NCBI RefSeq assembly: GCF_017654505.1
Contig: NC_054535.1
Coordinates: 48,258,848 to 48,322,847 of the forward strand
Direction of reading: 5' to 3'
DNA length: 64,000 bases
Origin: Polyodon spathula
Taxonomy: Eukaryota > Chordata > Actinopteri > Acipenseriformes > Polyodontidae
Part shown: one piece after another, positions 24,572 to 38,261 of the stretch
How the letters are laid out: every line of letters begins with the position of its first letter
Numbering within the stretch: the first letter of the stretch is position 1
Program-made: the position numbers and the translations under genes
The notes under the pieces: generated by a model
Databases searched by the model: none
What the model was told of the DNA's origin: nothing
The model's input: only the letters and a program-made list of their open reading frames with translations

Positions 24572-25620
24572 GATTAACTAAAATATTTTTCTCACAAACT
24601 CAACATGTAGTCCTGCTTTTCAACACCCAGCCCACAGTTTTTTGTATTAGTCAACAAGAAAATGTAAACACATCCAAGAAAACCACATTTGCCCTGGCTC
24701 TATAAGAAATAGCCAAGTCTGAGCTTGACACACACCTGGCAAACTGTATTTTGTTGCTCTTGCGTTGTATGACCCTAATGACCCTTTTAGTTAGTATTAT
24801 TAAAGTGCATGCAAAAATAATGTTCTTGTGACTACTTTTTGTCTAAAACTACATCATCAAGGTTAAAAATTGTTGTCCTTAAAACACACCGTAAAACAAA
24901 TTTAATGCAAAGATAATTAACTGTCAAGAGCATTTATCGTATCACTGCATCCATTTACCCTTGGAAGTTTCGTTAATTATTTATGTATTTATAACCCATT
25001 TTTAGGGACCCCATTAGAAAATTGACCTACTTCAATTTCTTAAAGTTTTGATACATAACAGTGTTGAGTTTCAGCCACGGTACAGGTTCTGGACAAATTA
25101 AAATTCTACATTTACAATACAATTTTAAAATATAAAGTTTTTTTTTTTTTTTTTTTTTAATCTCAAGAAATCAGGCAATTTGTTTTATGTGTGCTTGAAA
25201 CAGCAGAGGTTTTGTAAAATACAGTTGTATTTTAAATCACCAACAGCAACTAACAAATATCTCCATAGGCTGGTGAGCAATTTGTCCCCATAGCTGTTCT
25301 TCTGTTGTAAAGAGAATATTAGTGATTAAAATGATTGGAATTTCAGCAAATCTAGTGATAAAAGCAAGTAAAGGGTTGATCAAGAAAAGCTTTCCTGACA
25401 GCTGTCAGTATATGGAATTGATATTCAATTCAAAACCTGCTGTAAACACATGGCTTTCTGGGGTAAAACCTTCTATTTGCCTAATTTCTGTCTGAAATAG
25501 TATGTATACAAAGTTGTTTAACAAGGGGTTAAAGCAGGTCCACCTGTTCAGCTACATTAGGCCCTGCAGCCCACTATTGGCACTTCTTATGAAAAATGAC
25601 AATTAAAATTAGTTTTAATT
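24572..25620. other. No gene recognised
   Basis: AT-rich sequence with a pure T-run at about 25138-25158. Confidence 0.5.
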
Positions 25621-25781
25621 GTCACACTGTAACACTGTAAATAAATGTAATCTAAATTATTATTTTTTCATTTGAATCTTATTTTTCTTTATTAGTATTG
25701 TAATGTTTCTTTTCTTTATTATAGATCTAAAAAATACATAGAATGGCATTGCTACCACAGCTCACAGTTTGGGAACCTCTG
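25620..25781 (-). mobile_element. Possible hAT terminal fragment
   Basis: The end 'cacagtttgggaacctctg' is the complement of the CAGAGGTTCCCAAACTGTG type terminus common in hAT elements. No coding sequence remains and the other end was not found. Confidence 0.35.
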
Positions 25782-26834
25782 GGTTAGAGAATCTGGCTGG
25801 AAAAATACGTTTTTTTTTTTCTGTGGCTTTGTACTATATACAAGTACGTCCACCATGTGACTAGTCATACAGTCAGTCTAATCTCTTCAGTTTTAGATAA
25901 ACTACAACAGTATTGACAGTTTAAAAAGAATGATTTTGCTGGACAAGGAACTTGCCCAAATTCAAAAATACAATACTAGTGAACACACATCAAGGTGTAT
26001 TATATAGATCTAAATCATGCTTTATTCAACACACTAGGCAGGTAATAGTTTCCCAATTACCTAATTCTTTGGTTGACTATGTAAGCAATAACCCGTGACA
26101 GGGTTGCGGTAAGACCATTCTTACTGCATGCCCCAGGTGAATTAGAGGCACGATGCAAAGAAATTGGAATAAACTACCCAACTCCAAAATTGGTTCCACT
26201 TCGGTTCCACATTTTAACCCCTTTACAGCCAAGTGTTTTTGTCATAAATGCCACCCCACAACCAAGAATGTTATACCAGAACAAACAACTACATTATTAA
26301 AAATAGAACATCTTTATATAAATTATGTTACCTTATGTACCCTTGGGTAAACTACTTCCTAATCATTTAACAAACATATTTACAAAGTTATTATAATAAA
26401 GATATAAATCTATAAAGAAATTAACTTTCTATATTCTATATTTCATTATGGAGGTTATGCAAGGATACGCACAAATTCATTTGCAGGTGCAAACCCTTTA
26501 TAATTCTGCCGTAAATCATGTTTAGCAGCAGCAAAGTGTGATTTTACCAGTCGCTAAAAATGCAGCACATGTAAAGAATGGTGTTCGCCTGGTATTCTGC
26601 AACCGCTGTCACATTTGCACTTTGCCATCATTAATCCATTAAAGTTATATTGAAATGCATCCAAATGAAGAAAAGAGCATGGAATTGGACAGGATTTGGA
26701 TAATAAGTGGGCGCAAATATTATAATGTGATGTAAGGATTTTGCCTTGCAATTAGGCAATTGCTGACCATCCAAAAACTTTACACCTCTTCTTACAAGGT
26801 GCAAACCATTGTAGAAGCGAGTAACTAAGAGCTG

Positions 26835-26841
26835 TATAAAA
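26835..26841 (+). promoter_or_regulatory. TATA box of the Harbinger transposase gene
   Basis: 'tataaaa' in the context 'agagctgtataaaag', about 40 bp upstream of the first ATG of the transposase relic. The same box and context occur at 46531 in the second copy, so it is part of the element. Confidence 0.55.
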
Positions 26842-26873
26842 GCAAACACCTGCAGAGACCTGTCATTGGCTTC

Positions 26874-27280
26874 ATGATGGCTGCTGTGGTACACTTCCTG
26901 ATGCAGCGACAGTTGGAGGGGAAGGGCAACACGGAGAAGACCCTGCATATTAATTCCCATGGTCTCTTTGTTTGGGATGCTGGAGGATGTGATGCGAAAG
27001 CGTTATCGTCTCACTCTGCAGGTCATCCTTGAACTCTTAGCTGAATTGAAGGATGAGCTAGACCCCCCCCGCATCAATCTAGGGATGGCTTGCCCTGCAC
27101 ATGTGAAAGTGTTGTGTTCTCTGCACTACTTATTCTCTGCTTCCTTTTAGACCACAGTTGGAATGTCTGCAATCCACCTTTTCCAGAGTGCTAGGCAAGT
27201 CTCTGGATGTCATGCTAAAATGGGCAGACCAATACATATCATTTCCTAAGGATACTAGTATAACTGATGTTGGCTGAGGC
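26874..27280 (+). pseudogene. HARBI1-like transposase N-terminal region, frameshifted
   Basis: From the ATG at 26874 one frame gives 'MMAAVVHFLMQRQLEGKGN', which then shifts to 'LFGMLEDVMRKRYRLTLQ' and 'VILELLAELKDELDPP' (26959-27150). After a stop a third frame gives 'STFSRVLGKSLDVMLKWADQ' and 'YISFP'. This order fits the N-terminal part of PIF/Harbinger nucleases. The catalytic DDE half is missing. Harbinger enzymes work with a Myb-like partner, which I could not find here. Confidence 0.7.
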
Positions 27281-27719
27281 TTTTCTAGACAACTGTGCTT
27301 CAAGCTGAGTGGCCTTAGCCGTAAGGACTCTCAGTTCCTGCTCAGAAAACGTTTATTTTCTTTTGTGTGCACCAAGAGGACTTTGCTGCCCTTCCTCTGT
27401 CATTTTTCTTTGGCTTGTATTTTCATGCTCCACAAATGTCATACAGTGACTACTGCCCTCTGAACTCCTAACTCTGCAACTGTGGCCACTAAATAGATTG
27501 ATGTGCTCATTGAGACCCTCAATGTCCTAACTGTGGATTATTATTTCTGAGTGTTGAATAATTTGTATGGCTCTTAAACTTACATAAAGCACAATACAAA
27601 CTAGTTGCATGCCCACAATGAAATTTTAATTGTGCATCCGCAGTTATTTGCACTGTGCCTATACTTACATCATCCCCTCTATCTCCATCCATAACATACA
27701 TTTAGAAGTACAAAGAATA

Positions 27720-29095
27720 AGTAAAGGGGTAGAGAAGGACTGGGCTCTGGAGGCGGGAGCGTAGAGTAGATACAGCCAGTCTTCTAGTGCAGGTGGAGAA
27801 GGGGGGGGGGGGGGGGGGGTTAGGTGGAGGTGTAGGAAGAGATATGTTAGTGAAGAATTGGATAATAGATTGCAAATAGGAGCATTTAGCAGAGGAGAGA
27901 GAGGAAAATAAGGAGAGGTGAGAGCTGTAGCGATCTAGGGCAGCAGGGAGTTTGGTTCTCTTCTATTTCTTTTCAGCAGAGCACAGTTTGGTTCTTGCTG
28001 AGCGGAGCACAGAGGAGAGCCAGGGTTGGGGAGGGGAGGTGCGGGTAGGTCGGGAGGTGAGGGGACAGAGGGAGTCGAGGGAGAAGGTGAGGGAGAAGAA
28101 GAGGGTGGAGATAGCAGAGTCTACAGAGAGTTGGGAGAAAGAGTTGATAGGAGGAAGGTGAGAGAGAGCAGTGGAGGCAAGAACAGAGGGGGAGAGAGAG
28201 CAGAGGTTATGGTGGGAGGTGACAGTGGGGGAAGGTGGAGTAGGGAGAGAGGCGAGACAGAGAAAAAGAGATTTAATAGTGATCAGAAAGGTCCAGAGGG
28301 GTGACAGAAAGGATGGAGGAGGTGAGGTCCAGTTGACGGCCAGCTTCTTGGGTAGGAGGGGATGGAGATAGAGATAAGTTGAAGGAATGAAGGAGAGGAA
28401 GGAATCTGGCAGACTGGGTAGGATTGGAGAGATGGGTATTGAAATTACCTAACAGGATAGGTGGGGTAGACAGAGAGGGGAGTGAGGAGAGGAGATAGTC
28501 GAGTTCATCAAGAAAGTGAGTGTGAGGTCCAGGGGGACGGTACAGTACAATTAGCAGGAGTTGATAAGGAGAGGTTAGTTGGACAGCATGAAATTCAAAG
28601 GCGTTAACAGAGAGTGAGGAGAGGTCAGAGGGGGCAAAAAAGAGTAAGGAGGAAGAGAGGAGAAGACCAGTCCCACCTCCCCGTCCAGTGAAACATGTAG
28701 TATGGGAGAGGATGTGGAGAGAGGATAGGGCAGCAGGAGTTACAGTGTTATCAGGAGAGAGCAAGATTTCAATGAGAGCAAGGACATCAAGAGAGAGGTG
28801 GGAGGCAAAGGCAGAGATGAAATCAGCTTTGTTAGCAGAAGTGTGTCAGTTCCAGAGGGCACCAGAAAGAGTGGGAGGGGAGAGAGTGGGAGGGGGAAGA
28901 GGCAGCAGGATGAGGTTAGAGGGGTTAGGGGAGCAGCGACTGAGAGAGGACAGAGGACGTAAGTGAGAGGACAGAATAACAAGGATGTGAGAGACAGTCA
29001 CAACAGTACAGGTGAGACAGATAGGTACAGTAGAAGTGGAAGCAGGAGCGGTGGGGGGAGGGTACAGATCTGTCTAGTAGTTGACGTCTTCCAGA
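27720..29095 (-). mobile_element. L2-type LINE, truncated, strongly purine-skewed
   Basis: The plus strand is G/A-rich because the minus strand carries a C/T-rich LINE. It contains an apurinic-type endonuclease domain and the start of the linker toward the reverse transcriptase, and stops near a G-run at 27799-27820. The RT itself and the 3' tail are absent, so this is an internal fragment. Confidence 0.8.
28273..28990 (-). pseudogene. LINE endonuclease domain (L2/Maui-like), broken
   Basis: On the minus strand the best open piece (28764-28273) reads 'LSPDNTVTPAALSSLHI', 'FTGRGGGTGLLLSSSL', 'FEFHAVQLTSPYQLLLIVLY', 'RPPGPHTHFLDELDYLLSS', 'ILLGNFNTHLS' and 'PTQEAGRQLDLTSS', ending LDLSDHY. These are the ordered blocks of an L2-type APE endonuclease: the GD.N catalytic position has become GNFN, and the final S-D-H box is retained. 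An upstream frame (28982-28740) carries the domain's N-terminal part, so at least one frameshift is present. The GD to GN change and frameshifts make it inactive. Confidence 0.8.
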
Positions 29096-29470
29096 GCACT
29101 GCTAGGTTAAGATTTTCGCCAACAGTACAAAGCACATACAATTACTAATATGTTCACAGATTATATAAAATATAGAATAATAGACAGATAGAATATGTAT
29201 GTATAAAGTAGCTAATACAGAAATTACATGGAATGTTTATACATGCATATACTTCCAAATAAAACTATTTCTAAAGTATAGAATATCCCAGAAGTAATTA
29301 CTGACATGTATTAGTTTTATTGGGCCAAAAGAATCCTCCATGCTAGTGATCTGTGCATGTGTATCTGTCAGAGAAAGAAACAGTGTTGGTGCTGGAAATA
29401 CCAAACAAAGACAGGATCTTCAAAGCGAACAGCCTGTCAATCAAGCTATGTAAATAAGTAGAGACAAGTC
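29096..29470. other. No gene recognised
   Basis: AT-rich sequence with no supported feature. Confidence 0.45.
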
Positions 29471-29474
29471 TAGT

Positions 29475-29612
29475 AGTCTAGACTCGGGAGTGGCAAACAC
29501 GAACACACGCTGTCCTCTGAGGCGTGTGCTGTCAGCCGACCACTTTTTTCACACTCGCACTCGCCAGACTACAGGGATCGCTAGTGCATGCTGAGCCAAG
29601 GACACCCTTTAT
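29475..29612 (-). repeat. tRNA-derived SINE, internal fragment
   Basis: The stretch 'ctcgggagtggcaaacacgaa' through 'gctgagccaagga' matches the internal part of the 42857-43337 copy in the same orientation. Both ends of the SINE are missing. Confidence 0.75.
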
Positions 29613-30460
29613 TCACTAGAATACAGATTTAAAAAAAAAAAAAAAGTGCTGGGACAAACACAAAAGAACTAGTGTTTTTTTTACACATATTGAAAGGCAA
29701 AAAAATAAATGTCTGTGTCCATCAGAATTATTTTATCTGTGTGAGATTTTTTATATATAATATAATTGTTGCGGAAGCCGGCAGCGAGATTTACTCTGCT
29801 GGAGCCGCTGCTCGCTTTCCCTCAGCATTGGGGGCGGCGTTCCCCTGGTGCGCTCTAACTGTCAGCTAAGATCAGACCGAGCGTTGCTGTTCAATCTATT
29901 TGCTAAATAAAACAGCTTTCTATTTTGGAAGATGCAAGTTTCACGCCTGGATTTTTACCGCCGCTACAATCGGGATGTTTCTGTCTGCAGTATTTTGATA
30001 CAGGTCATGCTTGCAAAATGTGTTTCTTAATCAAAGTTTTAATTTTCTTTCATAAAGCAATCCTAGCAAACCTAAAAACAGTGAGTAAATATTGTTTATA
30101 TTGTACAACGCCATATTTTTAATGTTTGTTTTATCTGAAGTGTTTATTCAACTTAAAAACCAATGTTATTACTTTATAAAAATGCGTCTATGACCACTTT
30201 GTATTACTGTATTGCTTTCTTTGTTTTGTAGTTAAATTCATGAGGGTAAAGTAAGGCCCTTCTTAATTCTGGAATTTTTTTCAACTTTAATACAGTGCTA
30301 CATATAATGGCTTTGATAACGTTTTTAAAATGAATATCCAAACAAATATCTAAATCTTGAACGAATATCCAAACATGAAAATTCCATGTTCGACCCAGCA
30401 CAAAAAAAAAAAAAAAAAAAAGCAATATATAAATAGGTACTGATCATTTTTTTATTGAGC
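29613..30460. other. No gene recognised
   Basis: AT-rich sequence with A-runs at about 29629 and 30402. A GC-richer patch at 29770-29870 has no identifiable feature. Confidence 0.45.
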
Positions 30461-30464
30461 ACTC

Positions 30465-31095
30465 AGCAAAAAGATAAAGACAAAGAACATTAGTGATTGC
30501 TACTGCTGCTCCTGATACCTGGAACCTTTGCTTAAACCAGCGGATCAACATCTGGATCAAATGACTGGGCTGAGGATATCTTGAGTATCGAGGTAAGGTG
30601 AGAATAAAATTTTGGTTTATTGATATTCATGATGGAGAAAGATTGCTGCTTCTCAAGACACTATTTCATCAGCATTTTTTTAAAAACATGGTTTTGAAGA
30701 AACACCTATTTTGTGAGCAATCAGGCTTGCATTAACAGCAGCATCACTTATGCTAAAAGCATTAGTAAACATCAGTTGCTGCCTTTTCAATGACAATTGA
30801 ATAATAATGAGTATTTATCTCCACGTACCGTTGCTGTATATGTATCATATTTCTTGCCATGGTTTGCTTCATAGTGTCTTTTAATGTTGTATTATTTCAC
30901 AACAGACACATGTTGTTTACAAATAAAGCACATTGGCTTTCCATTCATGCCCTCAAAGAAATATGAAATTCCCCATTTCTCTTGAAACACACAGTACTCT
31001 TGTTCTACCTTTCTCTTCACGGATAAAGACAGGCCAACGCCAAGCGCCAGGATAACGGGTCAGGCCCGCAAAATGAAACAAGTTTGACACCCCTG
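30465..31095 (-). mobile_element. hAT transposon deletion derivative
   Basis: The right end 'tttgacacccctg' is the complement of the CAGGGGTGTCAAA terminus common in hAT elements. Inside, the minus strand keeps a BED zinc-finger region and then probably jumps to the C-terminal end of the transposase. The left terminus and 8-bp duplication were not located. Confidence 0.65.
30640..31030 (-). pseudogene. hAT transposase N-terminal BED-finger region, broken
   Basis: The minus strand reads 'VEQEYCVFQEKWGISYFFE', then 'GKPMCFICKQHVSVVK', a stop, and 'YNIKRHYEANHGKKYDTYT'. That is the C-x2-C ... H-x4-H pattern of a BED finger in the hAT group related to vertebrate GTF2IRD2/EPM2AIP1-like genes. Several later stops occur and no catalytic RNase-H-like domain is seen. 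Confidence 0.7.
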
Positions 31096-31224
31096 ATATA
31101 GAAGGAGTCTGAGAGAAAAAAATGACACCAAAGTGGTTAACAATCAGGCCTGATTTGGGCCAGCCCTGCCCAATATAAATCTAACTAGGTTTGGCCCTTA
31201 CAATCAAAATGAAGTTGTCAGCAC

Positions 31225-32471
<1,247 letters not shown>

Positions 32472-32538
<67 letters not shown>

Positions 32539-32545
32539 AAACAAT
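32472..32545. repeat. (TA)n microsatellite
   Basis: About 60 bp of TA starting at the TA target of the Tc1 right end. Confidence 0.97.
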
Positions 32546-34780
32546 TTGACAATTTTGTCAGCAGCTTTCCTAGGCGCATTGTTTGTTCACAAGAAAATTT
32601 AAATGGACCTAAAAGGGCCCCTTCATCCCGCTCACATAAATGACAGAAAACTACGCCATATTTCTGATATTTCAAGCATAAAGTAAACAAAACTCAAAAG
32701 TTGTCTATTTTCTTTAGCTCCATGTATAATGATATTAAGTCAAACAGTACACTTTACAAAGTATTATCAGTTTACTGGCTTGAGCACATAACTCTTTTTA
32801 ATATGAACAGGATCATTATTCATTGTTACACGATGGGGACAGTTTGCACAATGTTAAATGTTAAATGTAGTTGCTGTATACTAGGAAGATACTGTAAAGT
32901 AAGGTGACATTAAAAAGCAGGGTAGGCTATTATCTATATTATCTATATCCACTTCCAGCTTAGATTTGTAGTTTAGTTTAATGTTTTTTTAAAGCTTCTT
33001 TCCTTAAACTGTAGTCTTTAAATCCTCAATGCCCCTTGCAGTTTTGTTTAATGCATTTATGTTTTCTTTTGCCACCTGGTGGCAAGAGTAATGATGTGAA
33101 GCTGATTCAAAGCCTGTCAGAAAAAAAAACAGGGTTGCAACCTTGCACCATTTTTGCGTTAACCACTGTGTGAGTCATGTGTTATCTGCACATGCCTACT
33201 AAGAAGGGACACATAGCATGGAATCGATTATAGCTGATGGCAGCTATCCATAGACAAAAGGCCACATTGCATACAGCTTTTTTGATTAACCCTGCTTTTG
33301 TTCTTTTGTGCTTTATAATGATAATTACAGGTACACCTTTTATTATGATGAGAATAATTTGGGTTTTTACTTGATTTTTTTAAGTTCATATCAGACTATG
33401 CAAATATTTCAAATACATTGCAACGCTACAGATACACTGCTACATCATAGTAACTCTGAGATCTCAAGTTGAGAATGTTGTCATTCATCAACGTATGATG
33501 AATGCTAATATGTGCTGTTGCTGTTGAATATAATGCTCCTTTCCCCAATGGTTAAAAACAAGCATTAAGCAGCCAATTACTGCCTAAAAATTGTCACATT
33601 GGAAATATAGGCAAGATTTTTAGGTCACAATGCGTGGGTCTGGTAAGTGTTGATGAAAAGGTCAAAAGATCTGGTTACAGCTAGACTAATAGTTTGAACT
33701 TCCAAACAAGAAGTGATTAGTATTAAATAAAAAGCAGAGAGAAGAGGAAAAGTTAGGAAATGTGTGATGGTGAAAAGAAGATGATTGGATTTTCAAGGTA
33801 CAAAGATATGATTACCAGGTTCTAACTTTTTCCAGCAATTTACATTGAATATCAAATGAAATAATTTATAATGATGGTATGCCCCTTTCATTTACAGTAG
33901 TAAAGAATTTATTAGAAAAACATTTTAACAGCCACCAGTAAACAAAGCTGCATTTCTAATAGGTTCATTAAAATCAGAATTTTAGGTTACATAAACAAAC
34001 TGCTTTCGTCAAGAAGATTCTAATAACCATCTAAAGCTTGCCAATTTCACCACTTGTGCACATCAAACACTAGAGATTAAGCTGAAGCAATTAATATTAA
34101 AGTTTGGTCATTGTTTATAAAAGAGCAGCCACCATCTGTTCATGTCAATAACCATATTTTTTCTAGGAAAGATTGTACAGTAAAGAGTTGTGATGAAAGA
34201 CGTAACAGCATGCTCTGTCTAAGGAGTATCCAGTTGTCATAGCATATACATACATCACTAGGCTGTCAGACATGGTAGGAGAGATTTACTTGATAAACTG
34301 CAACATCATTAAGTAGTTATAATAAATTTGTTGACAGTTTACATCTTATATTTCACTAGCTGAAGAAGACTGATGACAAGACCTTTACTAAATATACTGT
34401 TTATCAAATACTGTAATACAGAACCAAAGTCCATTTATTTATGCTTATGTTATACTGTGCCCTGTATCTGTGTGAACCGGCACATATGGTATGTATATTT
34501 ACACAATTAATTGGAAAGAAACAAACAAAAAACATTTAGGCGGGAGCAGTATATTTAAGATATATTCTGTAAAATACCAGACAAGGTTTATAGAAAATTT
34601 TACAGAGTTGGGCCAAATTGTCAAGGAAACTATTTAAAAATAGAGTCACAAATCTATTTAAAATACATTGTCAATAAAATATTTTAAATAGAAAATAGTA
34701 AATATTAATTTGCAAAAAACATGATGACCATGACAGTTAGCAACAGTATGTACAGAATAGTATAGAATAAGAATAACAAT
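32546..34780. other. No gene recognised
   Basis: AT-rich sequence. 33050-33160 resembles 4205-4310 (see findings). No coding frame is credible. Confidence 0.5.
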
Positions 34781-34781
34781 G

Positions 34782-35200
34782 AAACCGGTTTGAGTAGTGG
34801 CTATTCCACTGCCGACTGTGGACAGGAGTTCCCAGGGGGCAATGCACAATTGGCCAAGCGCCACCCAGGGGAGGTGGGGGTTTAGGTTGGCCAGGGTGTC
34901 CTCGGCTCACAGCTTACCGCGCACCAGCGACCCAGTCTGGCCGTGTGCCTGCGGGCATGCCTGTAAACTTCCCAAAGCTGTGTTGTCCGCTGACGCTGCA
35001 GCTCCTGGTTGGCTGCATGGTGGGTCTGAAGTGTGTAAAAGAAGCTGTCGGCTGACGGCACGCACTTCGGAGGATAGCGTGTGTTAATATTCGCCCTCCC
35101 GAGTCAGTGCGGGGGTGGTAGTGGTGAGCTGAGCCTAAAAATAATTGGCTATTCCAAATTGGGGAGAAAATAATAAAAAACAATTGGCTGCTACTGAATA
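34782..35200 (+). repeat. tRNA-derived SINE, copy 2, 5' truncated
   Basis: Begins at 'ccggtttgagtagtggctatt', which corresponds to the B box of the tRNA head, and runs through the shared GC-rich body to 'gtgagctgagcctaaaaata' and two 'aattgg' tail units. It is followed by a T/A run. The A-box part is missing. Confidence 0.85.
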
Positions 35201-36030
35201 CATTATTTTTTTTTAAAAAAAAAGAATAACAATTACGGGGTAGATGTACTTAGATTGTGCAGTAGCAGCGCAAATATTTTTAGCATTTTCGCAATTTGCA
35301 TTTTCGTTGTGACAATTCACAAAGTATACATTTTGACATATGTACTAAGATAAAATATGTTAATGAAAAGAGCCACAATATACTAATTTAAATATTTGTT
35401 GCATCCTGTTAGCGAGATCTCTAGCATTATACATTGCAAGAGTCGTGCAACACTGTTCAAATAAATAGTGGGAGTTGAGTTGTGGTTTGCTGCAGCAGAG
35501 GGTGCCAGAAGGATAACGTCTATACATGCAAGAGTGCAAGAATCGAAATAACAAAGTTTTTGTTAAATTGAATCATCATCTGTATAATGCATTCTGTTCC
35601 ATCTTCATTGCACCTATTTTAATACTATTAAAAAAGGCAGTTTAATACCATCAGATTCTATAGTGGGGCCCCCACCTTCTCCCCCAAAAAGCTTATATAA
35701 TCATACAGTTGCCCCTGGCTAAAATGTACATGTTTATCTGACATAAGGAGGTGTTAGGTTTAAAAACAATACAATAAAATCACACACACACACACATACT
35801 GAAATAACACTAATTTATTTTGGGTAGGCTACACAAAACTATAAATCTGTACAGTAGGCCTATACAGTATACAGTATAGTAGTTAAATTAAAAGGAATAC
35901 CTAGCACACTTTCTTTTACTTTAGCCTGTAGGCTACCAGTAACACAAAATAAATAATGCTGCTGCATTGCACACATTGGTGTACAATGCAAATAAAAGAT
36001 TATTTTAAACTGAAACTAAATGATTTTAGC

Positions 36031-36103
<73 letters not shown>
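36031..36103. repeat. (ATT)n microsatellite
   Basis: About 24 uninterrupted TTA/ATT units. Confidence 0.97.
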
Positions 36104-36107
<4 letters not shown>

Positions 36108-36139
36108 TGGCCTATAGTAGCTTAGGCAATTAACACAAA

Positions 36140-36400
36140 CTAGATCATGGTCCTATACAGATGCTCAAAATGAGCTGGATGTGTTAGTGGCATATGTGTG
36201 CAGTCTATTGCTCCCAACATGTTGGGGAAACCAGAAATATCATAAAAATTTGTTTTCAAGGCTTGCAGGTACACCCTGCTTTTAGTGAAAATTAGGTACT
36301 TGGGTATTCTCCACAAAAGTGCGTTGAGCACAACTGGCAACGGAAGAGAAAAAGTGGACTGGGTAAGGACAGCAACAATTGAGACTCTTTAAAACGTTCT
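36140..36400 (-). pseudogene. HARBI1-like nuclease fragment with first DDE aspartate
   Basis: The open piece 36340-36140 includes 'FYDISGFPNMLGAIDCTHMP', the diagnostic GFPnviGAIDgTHipl block of Harbinger nucleases, whose Asp is the first catalytic residue. Upstream on the minus strand 'VLNALLWRIPKYLIF' follows a few degenerate codons. The remaining two acidic residues lie beyond the truncation, where an (ATT)n array begins. Confidence 0.8.
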
Positions 36401-36626
36401 ATGAAAAGTTCTTAAATTGATGCAATTGCCGGCAGCTTTAGTACCTCTCATTATAATATTTGAGGATCCTCATTTGCACTATCTCCGCCCCTTTTTTGTG
36501 AATTTATGCAGGAACGCCCATAATTACATATTCACATAACGTTTAACAGCAAAGAAAAATTGCTGCCGCAAAGCATTCCCTAAAAAGCCGCTAATAGCAT
36601 TGCACTTGTTTTGTACATTTCACCCT

Positions 36627-38255
36627 AGACTTTCAACTAGTTTGCAACTAGTTTGCATCTATTGCGACAGGCAACACTTTAGTATGTCACAATTTGCCAA
36701 GAGGTTTTCCAGACATATGCAAATATATAAGAGTGACATACAGCCGATTGGACAAAAAGAAAGCCAGACACCTGATAATGTTAATAACAGACTAAATATG
36801 TTAATATTAATTGACATGACAACTGGATAAGATATTCCCAGGCTATATACACAAATGTAAGTGAAACATACAAATGGACGTACATCCGCAGGCATAACCC
36901 AGGACAGCAGAACACAATGGCACTCTGATTGGCTGAGAGGGTGTACATAATGATGAACTAATGTACAGCTGTACATACATTATTGTATCATCCCACAATC
37001 CCTCTTGTCATCGTCAAATCTGCATAAATGTAACAGGTATTGTTTAACCCTTTCAACACTTCATATTTTCTGTACACACTGTTAACATTTCTTCACCCTT
37101 TTCCAAATTTTTCCAAAGAATAAGCAAAATTTACAGATTTTTTATTTTTTTTATATGCATATGTTATCGATCACAAAGAAATAATCAATATAAATTGTAA
37201 TCCTGTACCTGTTATCTGCATCCTTATTCAAATAATTATTGCTACTACTTAAGCCACCAACCCAGTCATTTGTACCAAAGCAGCACTGATAGTAACCGAT
37301 TATTTCTCCCAGATTCCCTCTTCCAACATCCCCTCCACCCAACTAAAGTAAACAATTCAGACAAATTGGTACAAAAAATGGTTTTATATTTAAAAAATAT
37401 TTACAAAGTAGTTTTCATTTCTAAAAAAAAGTATTTGAAATAGAAATGGTATCTGAAAATTCTATTTAAAATAAAAAATAGCAATTACTGTTTCTATTTT
37501 TATTTTAAAATAGGTATTTTGCAAACAGAAACAATGATTTCATGCCCATCCCTAAGAGCGTAGGAAGACAAGTTGACTAAGAACTTTACAGTATTTTTTT
37601 TTTTAATTGACCTTGGATCAGTTTAACCAGCAAACACCAGCTCTGATCAGCATGCACACGTGCTTGCTAGAATTTCTCTTACAGAATACTTGGTACTATA
37701 TTTTAAAAGGATAAGATATTGTTTGAGGATGCCTATTATACAGAAATGTATTTTTCAGCCAATTAAGATAGAACTGTGCTGTACATATCCAGACCAAAAT
37801 GTATGGGCTAATGTAAAATGAGTAATAATATTTGAATCTGTAGCTGACTGCCAGGGGAAATCGGTGTGCAAAAATAAATATACAAGTATTTCAACCCATT
37901 CTCTTGAATTTCTTACATAAAAATGTGGTCCTCAACACATGTTTCTACTATTGTCCAAGTGAAATCAAAAATAGATTATTAATGGTGAGGTGCATCTACA
38001 GTTTTGTTTTTAGCCGTTAAATATAAAGTAATGAGTTTAGCAAGGCTTAAGTTAATAAGGGAATGTTATGAAATGTAAGACACTCTGTTTCTTATACCAG
38101 GAAATAAACACCACTGTTCAGTAAGTCCAGCAAAAAAAAGTAATAAGCTAGACAGCAAGTGTCAATGACATCTGGCTATAATTGACACTTCAGCTGCAGT
38201 CCACAAACTTAAGCATATATCTGACTTAGTTCAACATTATGATTTGATGATTTAC
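36627..38255. other. No gene recognised
   Basis: AT-rich DNA. A minus-strand frame at 37151-37342 has a glycine-rich start but no family resemblance. Confidence 0.45.
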
Positions 38256-38261
38256 ATCAGA

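Larger units (their letters stand above)
26100..27678 (+). mobile_element. Harbinger (PIF) transposon, degraded, copy 1
   Basis: A HARBI1-like N-terminal coding region lies downstream of a TATA box. The right end 'acttacatcatcccc' (to about 27678) is the complement of a GGGG.TGATGTA start similar to the 35237 element. The left end is not defined; 26100 is approximate. A related copy in the same orientation covers 46262-46900. Confidence 0.65.
35237..36626 (-). mobile_element. Harbinger (PIF) transposon, degraded, third copy
   Basis: The left end 'ggggtagatgtacttagatt' and the complement of the right end, 'agggtgaaatgtacaaaaca', are imperfect inverted repeats. Both continue with GTGCA and GCGC/GCGGC-like blocks. 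The minus strand holds a HARBI1-like catalytic segment. A long (ATT)n array at 36031-36103 lies inside. The TWA target duplication could not be resolved. Confidence 0.7.

Noticed and set aside
28026..28371. Arg/Gly/Glu-rich frames on the plus strand
   Set aside because: They are antisense of the pyrimidine-rich LINE endonuclease relic.
36031..36103. Regular short repeats considered as a CRISPR array
   Set aside because: Pure ATT microsatellite without spacers; no CRISPR array or cas-like gene anywhere in the window.
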